DNA of 64,000 nt, taken from Bifidobacterium callitrichos DSM 23973 (lineage in GTDB: Bacteria > Actinomycetota > Actinomycetes > Actinomycetales > Bifidobacteriaceae). The position numbers and the translations under genes are program-made. The notes beneath the pieces are model-generated. The model made no database searches, was not told the DNA's origin, and was given only the letters and a program-made list of their open reading frames with translations. The DNA lies in NCBI RefSeq assembly GCF_000741175.1, contig NZ_JGYS01000022.1, positions 62,001-126,000 of the forward strand, read 5' to 3'. Of the stretch, positions 45,654-53,937 are shown one piece after another (within the stretch, counting starts at the first letter, position 1; each line of letters begins with the position of its first letter).

Positions 45654-46945
45654 ATCGGAGCAACAGCAATGAAACCAGCACAATCGGATATCTCTCGCAT
45701 GAACAACGAACCATGCCCAACGACGCCGTATGGCAGGTCGCACGCATAATCGCAGTTGCTGCGAGTTATGGATATGGAATCGTTCTATTGGCAGCCGATC
45801 AGATAGTGGGAACGATCGATTGGATCGGTTGCATACTTGCCGCGGCCGTCATGGCGCTGTGCATCATCACCTTACGGTTCCCCGTAACCGCCGTATCGAT
45901 GCAGACGACGCTGCTGATAGGCATCAACGCCATCCCTGCACTGTCACCATTGATGCTACCGTTGTTCCCATCATTCGCCACCGCGTTGATGGTGTTGTCC
46001 TATCGGTTATCACTTCCGGGGATTGCCCTAGGGATAGCCCAATCCGTCATCGTCATCATCATTCATGACATGCTGGGCATGACCGGTGTAAACCCGTCGC
46101 ACACTCTGGACATGATCATTGCGGTTGCGCTTCCCGCAGCCTCGTATCTCGGCATCGGATTGCACTGGCGCAACGACGTCGCGAACATGCGTCGCATGAA
46201 TCGGGAACTGGAACGGCAACGAGAGATCAATGCGGAACGGCAACGGCGCGAAACGATAGCCGCCACACTTCATGATCAGGTGACCAATAGACTCGCCTAT
46301 CAGATACTACGCATGCAGCATGATTTGCAAGCATGGCAGGAGCGGCCTGCACAACCTGACCAATACCGGGCTGAGATCATCCAACTTGCCGATATATCGC
46401 AGGAACTGCTCAAAATCGTACGATCAACGATCGACGTTCTCAGCTCGGAAACACCGATCAATGCCGATTCCACTGGCCGGAATTCGTTTCCCAAAACCGA
46501 TGCATCGCTTGCATCACCTGATCCCGATACCGAAATGGAAATGTTTGTGGCCCATCTCGCACAGTCCGAAGAGGAAATGCGCAATATTGGATTCACCATC
46601 AGCACGTCCATCACGGGCAACATTCCTCAGAATTACGACCCAATGACACTGGATATTATCCACGCAGGCATCGATGAATTCACCAGTAATATGATCAAAT
46701 ACGCTGACCCAAACGATGCGTGCAGTCTTGGCATCACTATCACGCCAACTGATATAACAGTCGCTTCGAGCAATGCAGACGCCGCTTCCACCCGCACGCA
46801 CACCACGCGATCCTTTACCGGCGGCAGAGGCCTGTCTCGGCTCGATAGAACGGCTGCCGCAGCCGGCGGAACGCTATCGCGGGAACGGCACGGTCCGATA
46901 CGAGCATTTCACCTCCGTGTGCCGTGGCATCAGTTAGGCAAATGA
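45650..46945 (+). CDS. Sensor histidine kinase (HisKA_3 type)
   Basis: A 431-residue membrane kinase partner of the preceding regulator. About five transmembrane helices (residues 25-170) with very short loops suggest sensing within the membrane, for example of envelope stress or of a peptide. The dimerisation/phosphoacceptor motif is TLHDQVTNRLAYQIL with H208. The ATP-binding domain has DEFTSNMIKYADP (N box) and GGRGLSRLDRTA (G box), and the Asp box is weak (TITPTDITVASS). Translation is coupled to the regulator by ATGA. No independent promoter is seen. Confidence 0.9.
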   Translation: MNRSNSNETSTIGYLSHEQRTMPNDAVWQVARIIAVAASYGYGIVLLAADQIVGTIDWIGCILAAAVMALCIITLRFPVTAVSMQTTLLIGINAIPALSPLMLPLFPSFATALMVLSYRLSLPGIALGIAQSVIVIIIHDMLGMTGVNPSHTLDMIIAVALPAASYLGIGLHWRNDVANMRRMNRELERQREINAERQRRETIAATLHDQVTNRLAYQILRMQHDLQAWQERPAQPDQYRAEIIQLADISQELLKIVRSTIDVLSSETPINADSTGRNSFPKTDASLASPDPDTEMEMFVAHLAQSEEEMRNIGFTISTSITGNIPQNYDPMTLDIIHAGIDEFTSNMIKYADPNDACSLGITITPTDITVASSNADAASTRTHTTRSFTGGRGLSRLDRTAAAAGGTLSRERHGPIRAFHLRVPWHQLGK

Positions 46946-46964
46946 GACATACCCGCAGTCTCAT
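46942..46964 (+). terminator. Hairpin at the end of the kinase gene
   Basis: A 7-bp stem ATGAGAC / GTCTCAT with a 9-nt loop spans the stop codon. No T-run follows, so it is a weak terminator at best. Confidence 0.4.
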
Positions 46965-46972
46965 GACCAAGG

Positions 46973-47108
46973 TCTCTCGCTGAAGGGCGGTCAGCGAGAG
47001 ATCATTGCTTATCTCTGACGGAAATCTCTCGCTAACCACCCCCGTAGTGAGAGGTTGCCGTCTCTGAACAACGATAACCTCTCGCTACAAGGGTAGTTAG
47101 TGAGAGAT
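46973..47108 (+). repeat. Array of three related stem-loops
   Basis: Hairpin 1: TCTCTCGCT (46973-46981) with AGCGAGAGA (46993-47001). Hairpin 2: AATCTCTCGCTA (47023-47034) with TAGTGAGAGGTT (47045-47056), two G-U pairs. Hairpin 3: ACCTCTCGCTA (47077-47087) with TAGTGAGAGAT (47098-47108). Each loop is 10-11 nt and the units repeat about every 50 nt. A further half unit TATCTCTCGCC follows at about 47130. It lies between convergent genes, the kinase and oleate hydratase. Confidence 0.85.
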
Positions 47109-47191
47109 GACGGCTGGTCAGCTACCGTTATCTCTCGCCGTATGCCCCGCAACGGATGCAGCGAGCGAGGCGCGGGGTGTCGTACTGGGCG

Positions 47192-49069
47192 TCAGATGAC
47201 GTGGTACTCGCGCAGCAATGTGGCGATGTCGGTGCCGTCGAGCTTCTTGAGGATCTTGCCGAGTACGGCCTTCTCCACGAAGTTGAGCTTCATGTCGGTC
47301 ACGGGTGCGCCGTCACGCAGCTTGACGGTGGCGTTGAGGAGGTTGCGCACGTCGTAGACGCTGCCCCACACCTCGGGTACGCCGCGATCGACGTCGAGCA
47401 GCGTGTACACCGCCTCCATGCCGGTGCGCATCGAGTACTCGGTGGTGAAGATCGTGTCGCGCGGGGTCTCGGCGAACTGGCCGAGGAACGCGAAGTTGAC
47501 GGCGCCGTCGGGCACCACGTCCGGACGGTCGCCGGCCGCGCGCGGCATGAAGAAGGCCGTGATGTACGGCATCATCACCGGCACGGTGTTGGCGTGGGTT
47601 TTGGCGAGCGCCTCGATCTTCTCCGTGGGAACGCCCATATGGTAGAGCCATTCGGCGCAGATCTCCTCGCCGGTGCATTCGGTCATCGGCTTCTTAATGT
47701 AGTTGCCGGGCTTGTCGGGGAACAGGCCGTAGACCCACACGCACAGCTGGTCCTTGGGCTGGTCGCGGAACTGCTGCTGACGGTTCAAGGTCCAGCTCAT
47801 GAGCCAGTTGGAGTCGGTGACGGTGATGATGCCGCCGGTGACGACGTGGCCGCTGAACGGGTCGCGCTTGCAGATGCGCTTGATGTACGGCGGGATCTCG
47901 CCGTCGAGCGTGGTGACGGTGGCGCTCATCCACTTGGTGGCCTGCGGGTCGGAGCAGAACTTGTCCGGGTGGCCGAAGCTCGGGTCCTGTTTGGCGATGC
48001 GGCGCCACATGTCCCAGCCGCCGCCGGGCTTCAGGTCGGGGTTCCATGCTGCAGGCGCGTGCTGCGATCCCATGGTGGAGTTCTCGACGCAACCGCCGTT
48101 GGTGATGAACACGTAGTCGTCGGGGGTCAGGTCGATGGACGACTTGTCGCCTTCGTGGTCGATGTCGATGCGCACGGCGAGCTTCTTCGTGTCGGAGCTG
48201 AACGGGTTGCGCTTGAACACGCCGGAGGTCGCCTGGATCTTGAGGATCGTGTCCTGGCCGACGCCGGTGCGTTCGCGCTTGGGGCCGTCTCCGCCGCCGA
48301 TCGCGAATTCGACGTTCTCGACCTTGGTGTTGTAGTGGAACTGCACGCCGTGCGATTCCAAGTACTTGACCATCGGCAGGATCATCGACTCGTACTGGTT
48401 GTAGCGGGTGAATCGCAGCGCGGAGAAGTCGGGCAGGCCGCCGATGTGGTGGATGTAGCGCTTGATGTACAGCTTCATCTCGAGCGCGGAGTGCCAGTTC
48501 TCGAAGGCGAACATGGTGCGCCAGTACATCCAGAAGTTGGAGTTCAGGACCTCGTCGTCGAAGAAGTCGGTGATCGGCTTGTCGTAGAGCTCCTCGTCGG
48601 GTGTGAAGAAGAGCTTCATGATCTCCTGCGACGCCTTGTCGGACAAGCCGAACTTGCCGTTCGTCTCCGCGTCCTTTCCGAGATCCTTAGTGGCGCGGCA
48701 CAGCGAGTAGTTCGGGTCCTCCTTGTTGAGCCAGTAGTATTCGTCGAGGACGGAGACGTCGGGCGTCTCGATGGACGGGATGGAGCGGAACAGGTCCCAC
48801 ATCACCTCGAAATGGTTGTCCATCTCGCGTCCGCCGCGCATCACGTAGCCGAGTCCGGGGATTTCGGCGCCATCGCATGCGCCTCCGGGGACCGCGTCCT
48901 TTTCGAGGATGTGGATGTTCTCGCCGGGCATCTGCGCGTCACGCACGAGGTAGCATGCGGCGGACAGGGCCGCCAGTCCGGTGCCGATGATGTAGGCCGA
49001 CTTGCCGTCGACGCCTGCGGGCTTCTTCGGGCGGGCGAACGCCTCGTAGTTGCCGTTGGAATAGTACAT
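47192..49069 (-). CDS. ohyA: Oleate hydratase
   Basis: FAD-dependent enzyme (formerly myosin-cross-reactive antigen) that adds water to the cis-9 double bond of oleate, linoleate and related fatty acids. It works at the membrane surface and detoxifies unsaturated fatty acids. The 625-residue product has the nucleotide-binding YIIGTGLAALSAACYL (residues 26-41), the E-rich MRGGREMDNHFEVMWDLF loop with the catalytic Glu-Met-Asp-Asn region, FITNGGCVENSTMGS, and the C-terminal QFAETPRDTIFTTEYSMRTG. AAGGAGG precedes the ATG. A 17-bp palindrome lies 22-38 nt upstream of the start. Confidence 0.96.
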   Translation of the reverse strand: MYYSNGNYEAFARPKKPAGVDGKSAYIIGTGLAALSAACYLVRDAQMPGENIHILEKDAVPGGACDGAEIPGLGYVMRGGREMDNHFEVMWDLFRSIPSIETPDVSVLDEYYWLNKEDPNYSLCRATKDLGKDAETNGKFGLSDKASQEIMKLFFTPDEELYDKPITDFFDDEVLNSNFWMYWRTMFAFENWHSALEMKLYIKRYIHHIGGLPDFSALRFTRYNQYESMILPMVKYLESHGVQFHYNTKVENVEFAIGGGDGPKRERTGVGQDTILKIQATSGVFKRNPFSSDTKKLAVRIDIDHEGDKSSIDLTPDDYVFITNGGCVENSTMGSQHAPAAWNPDLKPGGGWDMWRRIAKQDPSFGHPDKFCSDPQATKWMSATVTTLDGEIPPYIKRICKRDPFSGHVVTGGIITVTDSNWLMSWTLNRQQQFRDQPKDQLCVWVYGLFPDKPGNYIKKPMTECTGEEICAEWLYHMGVPTEKIEALAKTHANTVPVMMPYITAFFMPRAAGDRPDVVPDGAVNFAFLGQFAETPRDTIFTTEYSMRTGMEAVYTLLDVDRGVPEVWGSVYDVRNLLNATVKLRDGAPVTDMKLNFVEKAVLGKILKKLDGTDIATLLREYHVI

Positions 49070-49090
49070 GTTCCGCCTCCTTGGGGATAT

Positions 49091-49107
49091 GTTGACATGC
49101 TGTCAAC
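49091..49107. promoter_or_regulatory. Palindromic operator candidate upstream of ohyA
   Basis: GTTGACA-TGC-TGTCAAC, perfect 7-bp arms with a 3-bp centre. On the reverse strand the arm TTGACA could also be a -35 element, so a repressor bound here would cover the promoter. A fatty-acid-responsive TetR/MarR-type factor would be a natural candidate, but none is encoded nearby. Confidence 0.55.
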
Positions 49108-49358
49108 TTTTCTTAATGGACATCTTGTCGCATTTACTTCCCTCTTGCCATAGACACTACGCTGGGTTTCGCCGAATATCCACCCAAATTCCATGACATC
49201 CGGCACGGCGGACGCATCTCGCAACCCGCCATCGCACAGCCATAACCATGCACCTTACGCCAGGAGCGTAAAAAACTAGACAAAAAAAAGATTTATTTCT
49301 TATTTTCATAGAGTCACATTGCCGCGCGGCGAAATCCACCCAACACGACAGGAAAAAG

Positions 49359-49820
49359 ATGACCAAATTACGAAGCTGTTTGCTAGCTATAATTCTTTCT
49401 GCTGCTTTGACTTTATCGGGGACAGTGCCCGCAAATGCGGTAACTGTAGACTACAACACTCAAGTCGCAAATTACGGTATTACGACTGAAGACACTTCTA
49501 ATTTTCCCATAGAAAGCTCTGACTCGGAGTACAACACTTCGGTACCTTCGTCTGAAAATACAGAATCCACCCCTTCCGCACGAGTCGCCCCTATCTTAAT
49601 ATGGTTGGGTGGCATTGCAGTTCGTCTGACGGCGCACGCGATTCAGCAGATGGCAGCAAGAGGCATTTCGCAACAATTAGTTAAGCAAGTTCTCCTTAAT
49701 GGCGTTAAAAGTAATGCCAATAAAGGAACTTGGAAATATGTCATGGGAAAGGGGAAAAATAAAATCACAGTTATTCTTAGCAAAACGACCCATAATGTAG
49801 TTACCGCCTATCGAGGATAA
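49359..49820 (+). CDS. Secreted DUF4258-domain protein (candidate toxin)
   Basis: A 153-residue precursor with a clear Sec signal peptide (KLRSCLLAIILSAALTLSG, cleavage after PANA, residue 27) and AGGAAAAAG before the ATG. Residues 28-75 are Ser/Thr/Glu-rich and probably disordered; 76-95 contain a short hydrophobic stretch (PILIWLGGIAVRLT). The C-terminal 65 residues (HAIQQMAARGISQQLVKQVL, then KNKITVILSKTTHNVVTAYRG) fit DUF4258, which has the RelE/BECR-type fold of many RNase toxins. The stretch is visibly AT-rich. The next gene starts 3 nt after the stop and encodes DUF2283, a family commonly paired with DUF4258. Confidence 0.72.
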   Translation: MTKLRSCLLAIILSAALTLSGTVPANAVTVDYNTQVANYGITTEDTSNFPIESSDSEYNTSVPSSENTESTPSARVAPILIWLGGIAVRLTAHAIQQMAARGISQQLVKQVLLNGVKSNANKGTWKYVMGKGKNKITVILSKTTHNVVTAYRG

Positions 49821-49823
49821 CCA

Positions 49824-50057
49824 ATGAACATCACCTACGATCCTGATGCCGACGCCGCATACATCAGCATAGCCGACAACATCGTTGAGGAACATGTACA
49901 TCATACCGTTGAGGTGCCGTTCTCCCCCAATGATGAAAACTCATATGTGAATGTGGATTTCAGCCAGAATGGAAACGTTCTTGGAATTGAAATCCTCGAT
50001 GCATCATCACATCTCGATCCTCATGTCATTGCCTCTGCGCAACCGATTCACAATTGA
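49824..50057 (+). CDS. DUF2283 family protein (candidate antitoxin/immunity)
   Basis: A 77-residue protein beginning MNITYDPDADAAYISIADN and ending NGNVLGIEILDASSHL, the characteristic head and tail of DUF2283. It has no signal peptide, so it stays in the cytoplasm. It is 3 nt behind the DUF4258 gene, almost certainly cotranscribed and coupled. DUF2283 proteins are regularly found beside DUF4258/BrnT-like toxins and are presumed antitoxins. The unusual point here is that the putative toxin is exported whereas this protein is not. Confidence 0.85.
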   Translation: MNITYDPDADAAYISIADNIVEEHVHHTVEVPFSPNDENSYVNVDFSQNGNVLGIEILDASSHLDPHVIASAQPIHN

Positions 50058-50178
50058 GCACAGCGAGGTATGTCTTCAGCATTGCCGTGAAAATGCCTGT
50101 TGACAGTCCCTGAGCCAGACCCCGGCGGGACGAAGAATCGGCCCGTCGAGCTGGTTCCGCCAACCATGCAAGCAGGAT

Positions 50179-50217
50179 GAAGCCGGTCCTCCCCGAGGAA
50201 GTGGGAGGACCGGCTTC
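50179..50217 (-). terminator. Terminator of the sugar-binding protein gene
   Basis: A 15-bp perfect stem GAAGCCGGTCCTCCC / GGGAGGACCGGCTTC with a 9-nt loop, 78 nt past the stop codon. The rest of the 50058-50294 gap shows nothing recognisable. Confidence 0.75.
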
Positions 50218-50294
50218 GCGGTTGGAGTGTTCAGGACAAGTATTGAGATGCGGCGGTCAGACCAGCCGGACCAGCGGATCAGTCGGATCAGTGA

Positions 50295-51653
50295 TCAGTT
50301 GGTGACGGTGAAGCCCTGATCCCTGCCGTAATCGGTCAGCGCCTTCTGGAAGTCGGCGAGCGCCTGGTTCAGGGTCTTCTGGCCGCGGTATGCGGGTCCG
50401 AGGCTGTCGCCGTAGATGCTCATCGCGTGGGCGCTGAACGGCATGTACGAGAAGCCTTCGGAGACTTCGTCGGAGGCCTGGGCGAGCACCTTGTTGTATT
50501 CCTGGCCTCCGAAGTATTCGGTCAGTTTCGCCGACCCCTTGAGGAAGTCGTCGGACTTGAGGGTCTCGCGGTCGGCGGGGAACGCGCCGTTGTCGACGCG
50601 CGCGTTGATGCCGTTGCGTTCGTGGTTGACGAAGTCGATGTACTTCCATGCAGCCTCCTGCTTCTTGCTGGAGGCGAGGATCGCGAGCGTGGATCCGCCG
50701 GCCTCGCCGTTGCTCGGCTTGGCGGAGGCGTCCCATTGCGGGATGGTGGCGACGCGGAACTTGCCGGATGCCTGCGATGCGCTGGCGAGCAGGTTGGCGC
50801 TCATCCACGCGCCGTAGTTGAGCGAGGCGATGGTGCCGTCGCCCAACCCCCGGTTCCATTCGTCGGACCACGAGTTGATCTGCGTGTTGATGAGCCCCTC
50901 GTCGATCATCTTCTGCCAGAAGTCGGCGACCTTCTTGACGGCCGGGTCGCTGGTGAGGGTGATGGAGACGTTCTCGGCGTCCTTGATCTCGTACGGGCGG
51001 CCGCCGGCGGCCCAGATGAGGCTGGCGAGCATGGTGTACGAGCCTTCCGAACCGGTGTCGGCGGTGATGTAGTGGCCGCCGCCGAGCGCCTTGATCTTCT
51101 TGGCGGCCTCGTAGTACTCGTCCCAGGTCTTCGGCGGTTCGGTGACGCCGGCGGCGTCGAACACCTCCTTGTTGTAGAACAGGGCGGTCGGGCCGGAGTC
51201 CATCGGCAGGCCGTAGATGCCGCCGTTGATGTTGACCTGGCTCCAGGTGCCGGGCGTGTAGAAGTCGGCGTAGTCCTTGGCGCCCTTGTCGGACAGGTCG
51301 GACAGCGATCCGGCGAGTGCGAACTGGGGCAGGGCGTGGTATTCGAACTGGGCGACGTCCGGCGCGCCGGAGCCGGCGTTGATGGCGTTCTGCAGCGAGG
51401 TGATGGTCTGCACGGCGGAGCCGACGTTGGTGACCTTGACCTTGATGTTGGGGTTCTCCTTTTCGAAGGCGGCAGTCGCCTGCTTGAGCGTGGGCTCCCA
51501 GCCCCATACGGCGATCTCGACCGGGTTGTCGGCGGTGCCGATGGTGCCGGACGCGCCGTTGCCTCCGTCTCCGCCGCCGCAGCCGGCCAGTCCGATGCCC
51601 AATCCCACGACCATCGTCGCCGCGGTGATTCTGCGCAGAGCCGTTCGCTTCAT
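50295..51653 (-). CDS. ABC sugar transporter substrate-binding lipoprotein
   Basis: Extracellular solute-binding protein of family 1, 452 residues, anchored by a lipid. MKRTALRRITAATMVVGLG is followed by the lipobox LAGC (Cys about 24) and a Gly-rich spacer. The mature part has EIAVWGWEPTLKQATAAFEK at the N-terminus and YGLPMDSGPTALFYNKEVFD, typical of oligosaccharide-binding proteins. AAAGGAACGAC precedes the ATG. No permease or ATPase genes follow (the next 240 nt are non-coding), so it is an orphan that must use permeases elsewhere. It is divergent from a LacI-type regulator whose operators lie in between. Confidence 0.93.
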   Translation of the reverse strand: MKRTALRRITAATMVVGLGIGLAGCGGGDGGNGASGTIGTADNPVEIAVWGWEPTLKQATAAFEKENPNIKVKVTNVGSAVQTITSLQNAINAGSGAPDVAQFEYHALPQFALAGSLSDLSDKGAKDYADFYTPGTWSQVNINGGIYGLPMDSGPTALFYNKEVFDAAGVTEPPKTWDEYYEAAKKIKALGGGHYITADTGSEGSYTMLASLIWAAGGRPYEIKDAENVSITLTSDPAVKKVADFWQKMIDEGLINTQINSWSDEWNRGLGDGTIASLNYGAWMSANLLASASQASGKFRVATIPQWDASAKPSNGEAGGSTLAILASSKKQEAAWKYIDFVNHERNGINARVDNGAFPADRETLKSDDFLKGSAKLTEYFGGQEYNKVLAQASDEVSEGFSYMPFSAHAMSIYGDSLGPAYRGQKTLNQALADFQKALTDYGRDQGFTVTN

Positions 51654-51719
51654 GTCGTTCCTTTCCTCGAGCGCAACGGCTACTCTGCCGCTGCGTTTTC
51701 GGCTTGCCATAAGCCGTGT

Positions 51720-51764
51720 AATCGTTTACGAGATGACAGTGTACACTGATATGGAAACGTTTAC
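51720..51764. promoter_or_regulatory. LacI-type operators between the sugar-binding protein and regulator genes
   Basis: Two half-palindromic sites with the LacI/GalR core: AATCGTTTACGA (about 51720-51731) and GGAAACGTTTAC (51753-51764). Between them is a perfect 12-bp palindrome CAGTGTACACTG (51737-51748). Their position in the divergent promoter region suggests that the regulator controls both directions. Confidence 0.65.
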
Positions 51765-51794
51765 AAACCAGTTGTCTGCGATCGGAGGCGCGCC

Positions 51795-52955
51795 ATGGGC
51801 GATCAATCGGGCGAAAACGGCGGAAACAGGCGCAAGCGCACGCCCAAAAAACCGACCATCATGGACGTCGCCCGCGTGTCGGGGGTGTCGTACGCGACGG
51901 TCTCCAGGTTCCTCAACGGCAACCCCCACGTCTCCCCCGAGGCCGCCGAACGCATCGCCGCCGCCGTGCGCGAGGTCAACTACATCCCCAACAACGCCGC
52001 CCGATCGCTGGTGCGCCAGCGCACGCAGACCGTGGCCTTCGTCATGCACGGCGAGCCGGAGACCATCACCACCGATCCGAACATCAACACGATCATGGTC
52101 AACGCCAACCGCAGGCTCGGCGAGGCCGGCTATCAGCTGGTCGTGCTCATCTGCGACACCGACGAGGCCGCCGAACGCATCGCGCGACTGGTGCGCAGCG
52201 GGTTCGCGGACGGATGGATCCTCAACAACCTGCACGTCGGAGATCGCCTGTTCACCGTCTTCCGCGAATCGAACGCCCCGGTGGCGGTCTCCGGCGTGGG
52301 CTACGGCGGACAGTCGCCGTTCCCGACGGTCGACATCGACAACCATGCGGCGTCGACGGCGCTGACCCGATACATGCTCGATCAGGGGTACCGGCGCATC
52401 GCCTACCTTCGCGGCCCGAACTTCATCCCCTGCTCGTACGGGCGATTCGAGGGGTTCCGCAGCACGATGAGAGGCCTGTTCGATCCCGATCTGGTCGTCG
52501 ACGCCTACGGCTGGAGCCGCGCCGACGGACGCGAGGCCGTGCGCCTGCTGCTCGCGAAACTCGCCGGTATCCGCGACGACGCCGCCGATGGCAACAGGCC
52601 GGACGTCGCCCCCGATGCCGACTTCGCCGGGGTCAATCCCGACGCCCTCGACATCGCGCAGCTGCTGCGCGATCACGGCATCGACGCGATGATGTGCGCC
52701 AACGACTGCATCGCCGCGGGTGCCATGCAGTATCTCGTCTCGCATGGGGTGCGCGTGCCGCAGGACATCGCCATCGCGGGGTTCGACGACAGCCCCGATG
52801 CGGCCGCGTCCACTCCCCCGCTGACCACCGTCCGCCAGCCGATCGGGCGATTCGGCATCGAGATGGCGGACATGGTGCTCGCCCAGATCGAGGGCGACGA
52901 GCCGAAGCGCATCGTCTGGCTGCCCACCGAGGTCGTGCCGAGACAGTCGGCGTGA
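51795..52955 (+). CDS. LacI-family transcriptional regulator
   Basis: A 386-residue sugar-responsive repressor. After a basic, low-complexity N-terminus (1-25), the helix-turn-helix with hinge helix is TIMDVARVSGVSYATVSRFL ... NYIPNNAARSLVRQ (about 26-78). The periplasmic-binding-protein-like ligand domain covers 80-386, with VDIDNHAAS, YRRIAYLRGP and IAIAGFDDSPDAA. Relative to typical members (about 340) it has a short acidic insertion near 260-275. GGAGG stands 7 nt upstream. It probably regulates the divergent sugar-binding protein. Confidence 0.93.
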   Translation: MGDQSGENGGNRRKRTPKKPTIMDVARVSGVSYATVSRFLNGNPHVSPEAAERIAAAVREVNYIPNNAARSLVRQRTQTVAFVMHGEPETITTDPNINTIMVNANRRLGEAGYQLVVLICDTDEAAERIARLVRSGFADGWILNNLHVGDRLFTVFRESNAPVAVSGVGYGGQSPFPTVDIDNHAASTALTRYMLDQGYRRIAYLRGPNFIPCSYGRFEGFRSTMRGLFDPDLVVDAYGWSRADGREAVRLLLAKLAGIRDDAADGNRPDVAPDADFAGVNPDALDIAQLLRDHGIDAMMCANDCIAAGAMQYLVSHGVRVPQDIAIAGFDDSPDAAASTPPLTTVRQPIGRFGIEMADMVLAQIEGDEPKRIVWLPTEVVPRQSA

Positions 52956-52963
52956 CGTCCGGA

Positions 52964-53389
52964 TCAGAACAGGGTCGGCTCTAAGGCGGACGGCTCCGGC
53001 TTCGCGGCCGGCGCCGGATGGTCTTTGAGGTCGCGTTCGATCCATGCCATGACGAGGTCGGCGAGACGGTTGATCTCCGTCTCGCTCAGCGCACGGCCCT
53101 TGGGGATGTGATGCCATTTCTCGATGCAACCGCGGCAGCAGGTGGCGGTCGCATGCTGCGCGGTGAACACCGGATGGCCCTTCCACGGGGTCTGGCGACC
53201 GTCGTTCCTCGGGGTCGCGTCGCCGACCCGATCGCACAGCATCTCATGCGCGTGGCGCTCGATCACGTCCCTGCCCTTGGCGCGCGCATATGCCCGGTCC
53301 TTGGCCGCGAGCGCGAACTTCGCCCGGAACGCCGAATGGGACAGCCGCTCCAAAGTGTCCTCGATCCACCGCCGCTCGTCGTCATCCAT
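52964..53389 (-). CDS. DUF4186 family protein
   Basis: A 141-residue small protein matching DUF4186, function unknown. FRAKFALAAKDRAYARAKG, then HAHEMLCDRVGDATPRNDGR, PWKGHPVFTAQHATATCCRGC and EKWHHIPKGRALSETEI carry a His/Cys set (two adjacent Cys plus CxxC-like spacing and several His) that could bind a metal. The last 20 residues are Pro/Ala-rich. The start is ATG 53389 (MDDDERRW); a longer frame upstream has no family resemblance. It is convergent with the LacI gene. Confidence 0.82.
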   Translation of the reverse strand: MDDDERRWIEDTLERLSHSAFRAKFALAAKDRAYARAKGRDVIERHAHEMLCDRVGDATPRNDGRQTPWKGHPVFTAQHATATCCRGCIEKWHHIPKGRALSETEINRLADLVMAWIERDLKDHPAPAAKPEPSALEPTLF

Positions 53390-53419
53390 ACGACACCCCC
53401 ATCCGATCCGCCGCGTCCA

Positions 53420-53449
53420 GTCGAATCCAAGACTGTCGAATCCAAGACG
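53420..53449 (+). repeat. 15-nt tandem duplication
   Basis: GTCGAATCCAAGACT at 53420-53434 is followed directly by GTCGAATCCAAGACG at 53435-53449, upstream of the DUF4186 gene. Confidence 0.9.
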
Positions 53450-53459
53450 AGCGTACCGC

Positions 53460-53724
53460 TTGTCACAACATGCGATTTCGGATGATTGTCGCGCGTCGTG
53501 ACACAAATCACCGACGCGGCACGCCACCGACCGCGATCAAAGCAACGGGCAATATCGTGAAAATGGCGGAATTCCAAGCATTTCGACAACGCTCACCCAA
53601 CCCCCTCCGCGCAAGCGATACACCGACCCCGCCACAACCCGCAATTCACACCGATTCCAGCACGTCGTGACAACGAAATATGCCACAACGCGCCGGAAGG
53701 ACGATGAAAAGCGAGTTGTGACAA
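53460..53724. promoter_or_regulatory. Cluster of four TTGTGACAA-like sites in a 548-nt intergenic region
   Basis: TTGTCACAA (53460-53468), CGTGACACAA (about 53497), CGTGACAACG (about 53666) and TTGTGACAA (53716-53724). No gene could be supported in 53390-53937; the region holds this cluster, a 15-nt tandem repeat and a -10-like TACAAT at 53829-53834 that probably serves the Nif11-like gene. Confidence 0.4.
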
Positions 53725-53937
53725 TCCGTGGCGTCCCCGGCGGACATGACTCGCGAAAGATCCGAACCGCCGTCCCCTTCGACCGCGGAAACGCCCGATA
53801 CCCCCTACTCACCAACGACGGAAACGACTACAATACCGCTCTAGCCAAGGAATTCCGAGGGCGGGGTTCCCCACACCGCCTTCTGCGACGCCGATGACGT
53901 CGGACGCGGACGGCGGCATGCAAGTCAAGGAGTCATC

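Noticed and set aside
47156..49153. A 665-codon open frame opposite oleate hydratase
   Set aside because: Shadow of a clear ohyA gene.
49255..49276. TTACGC-CAGGA-GCGTAA followed by AAAAA as a terminator
   Set aside because: In the + direction the stem is followed by A rather than T, and on the - strand the T-run precedes the stem, so it fits neither direction as a terminator.
53537..53815. Open frame of 92 codons on the - strand in the 53.4-53.9 kb gap
   Set aside because: Arg/Cys-rich, without ribosome-binding site or plausible fold; overlaps the motif-rich control region.
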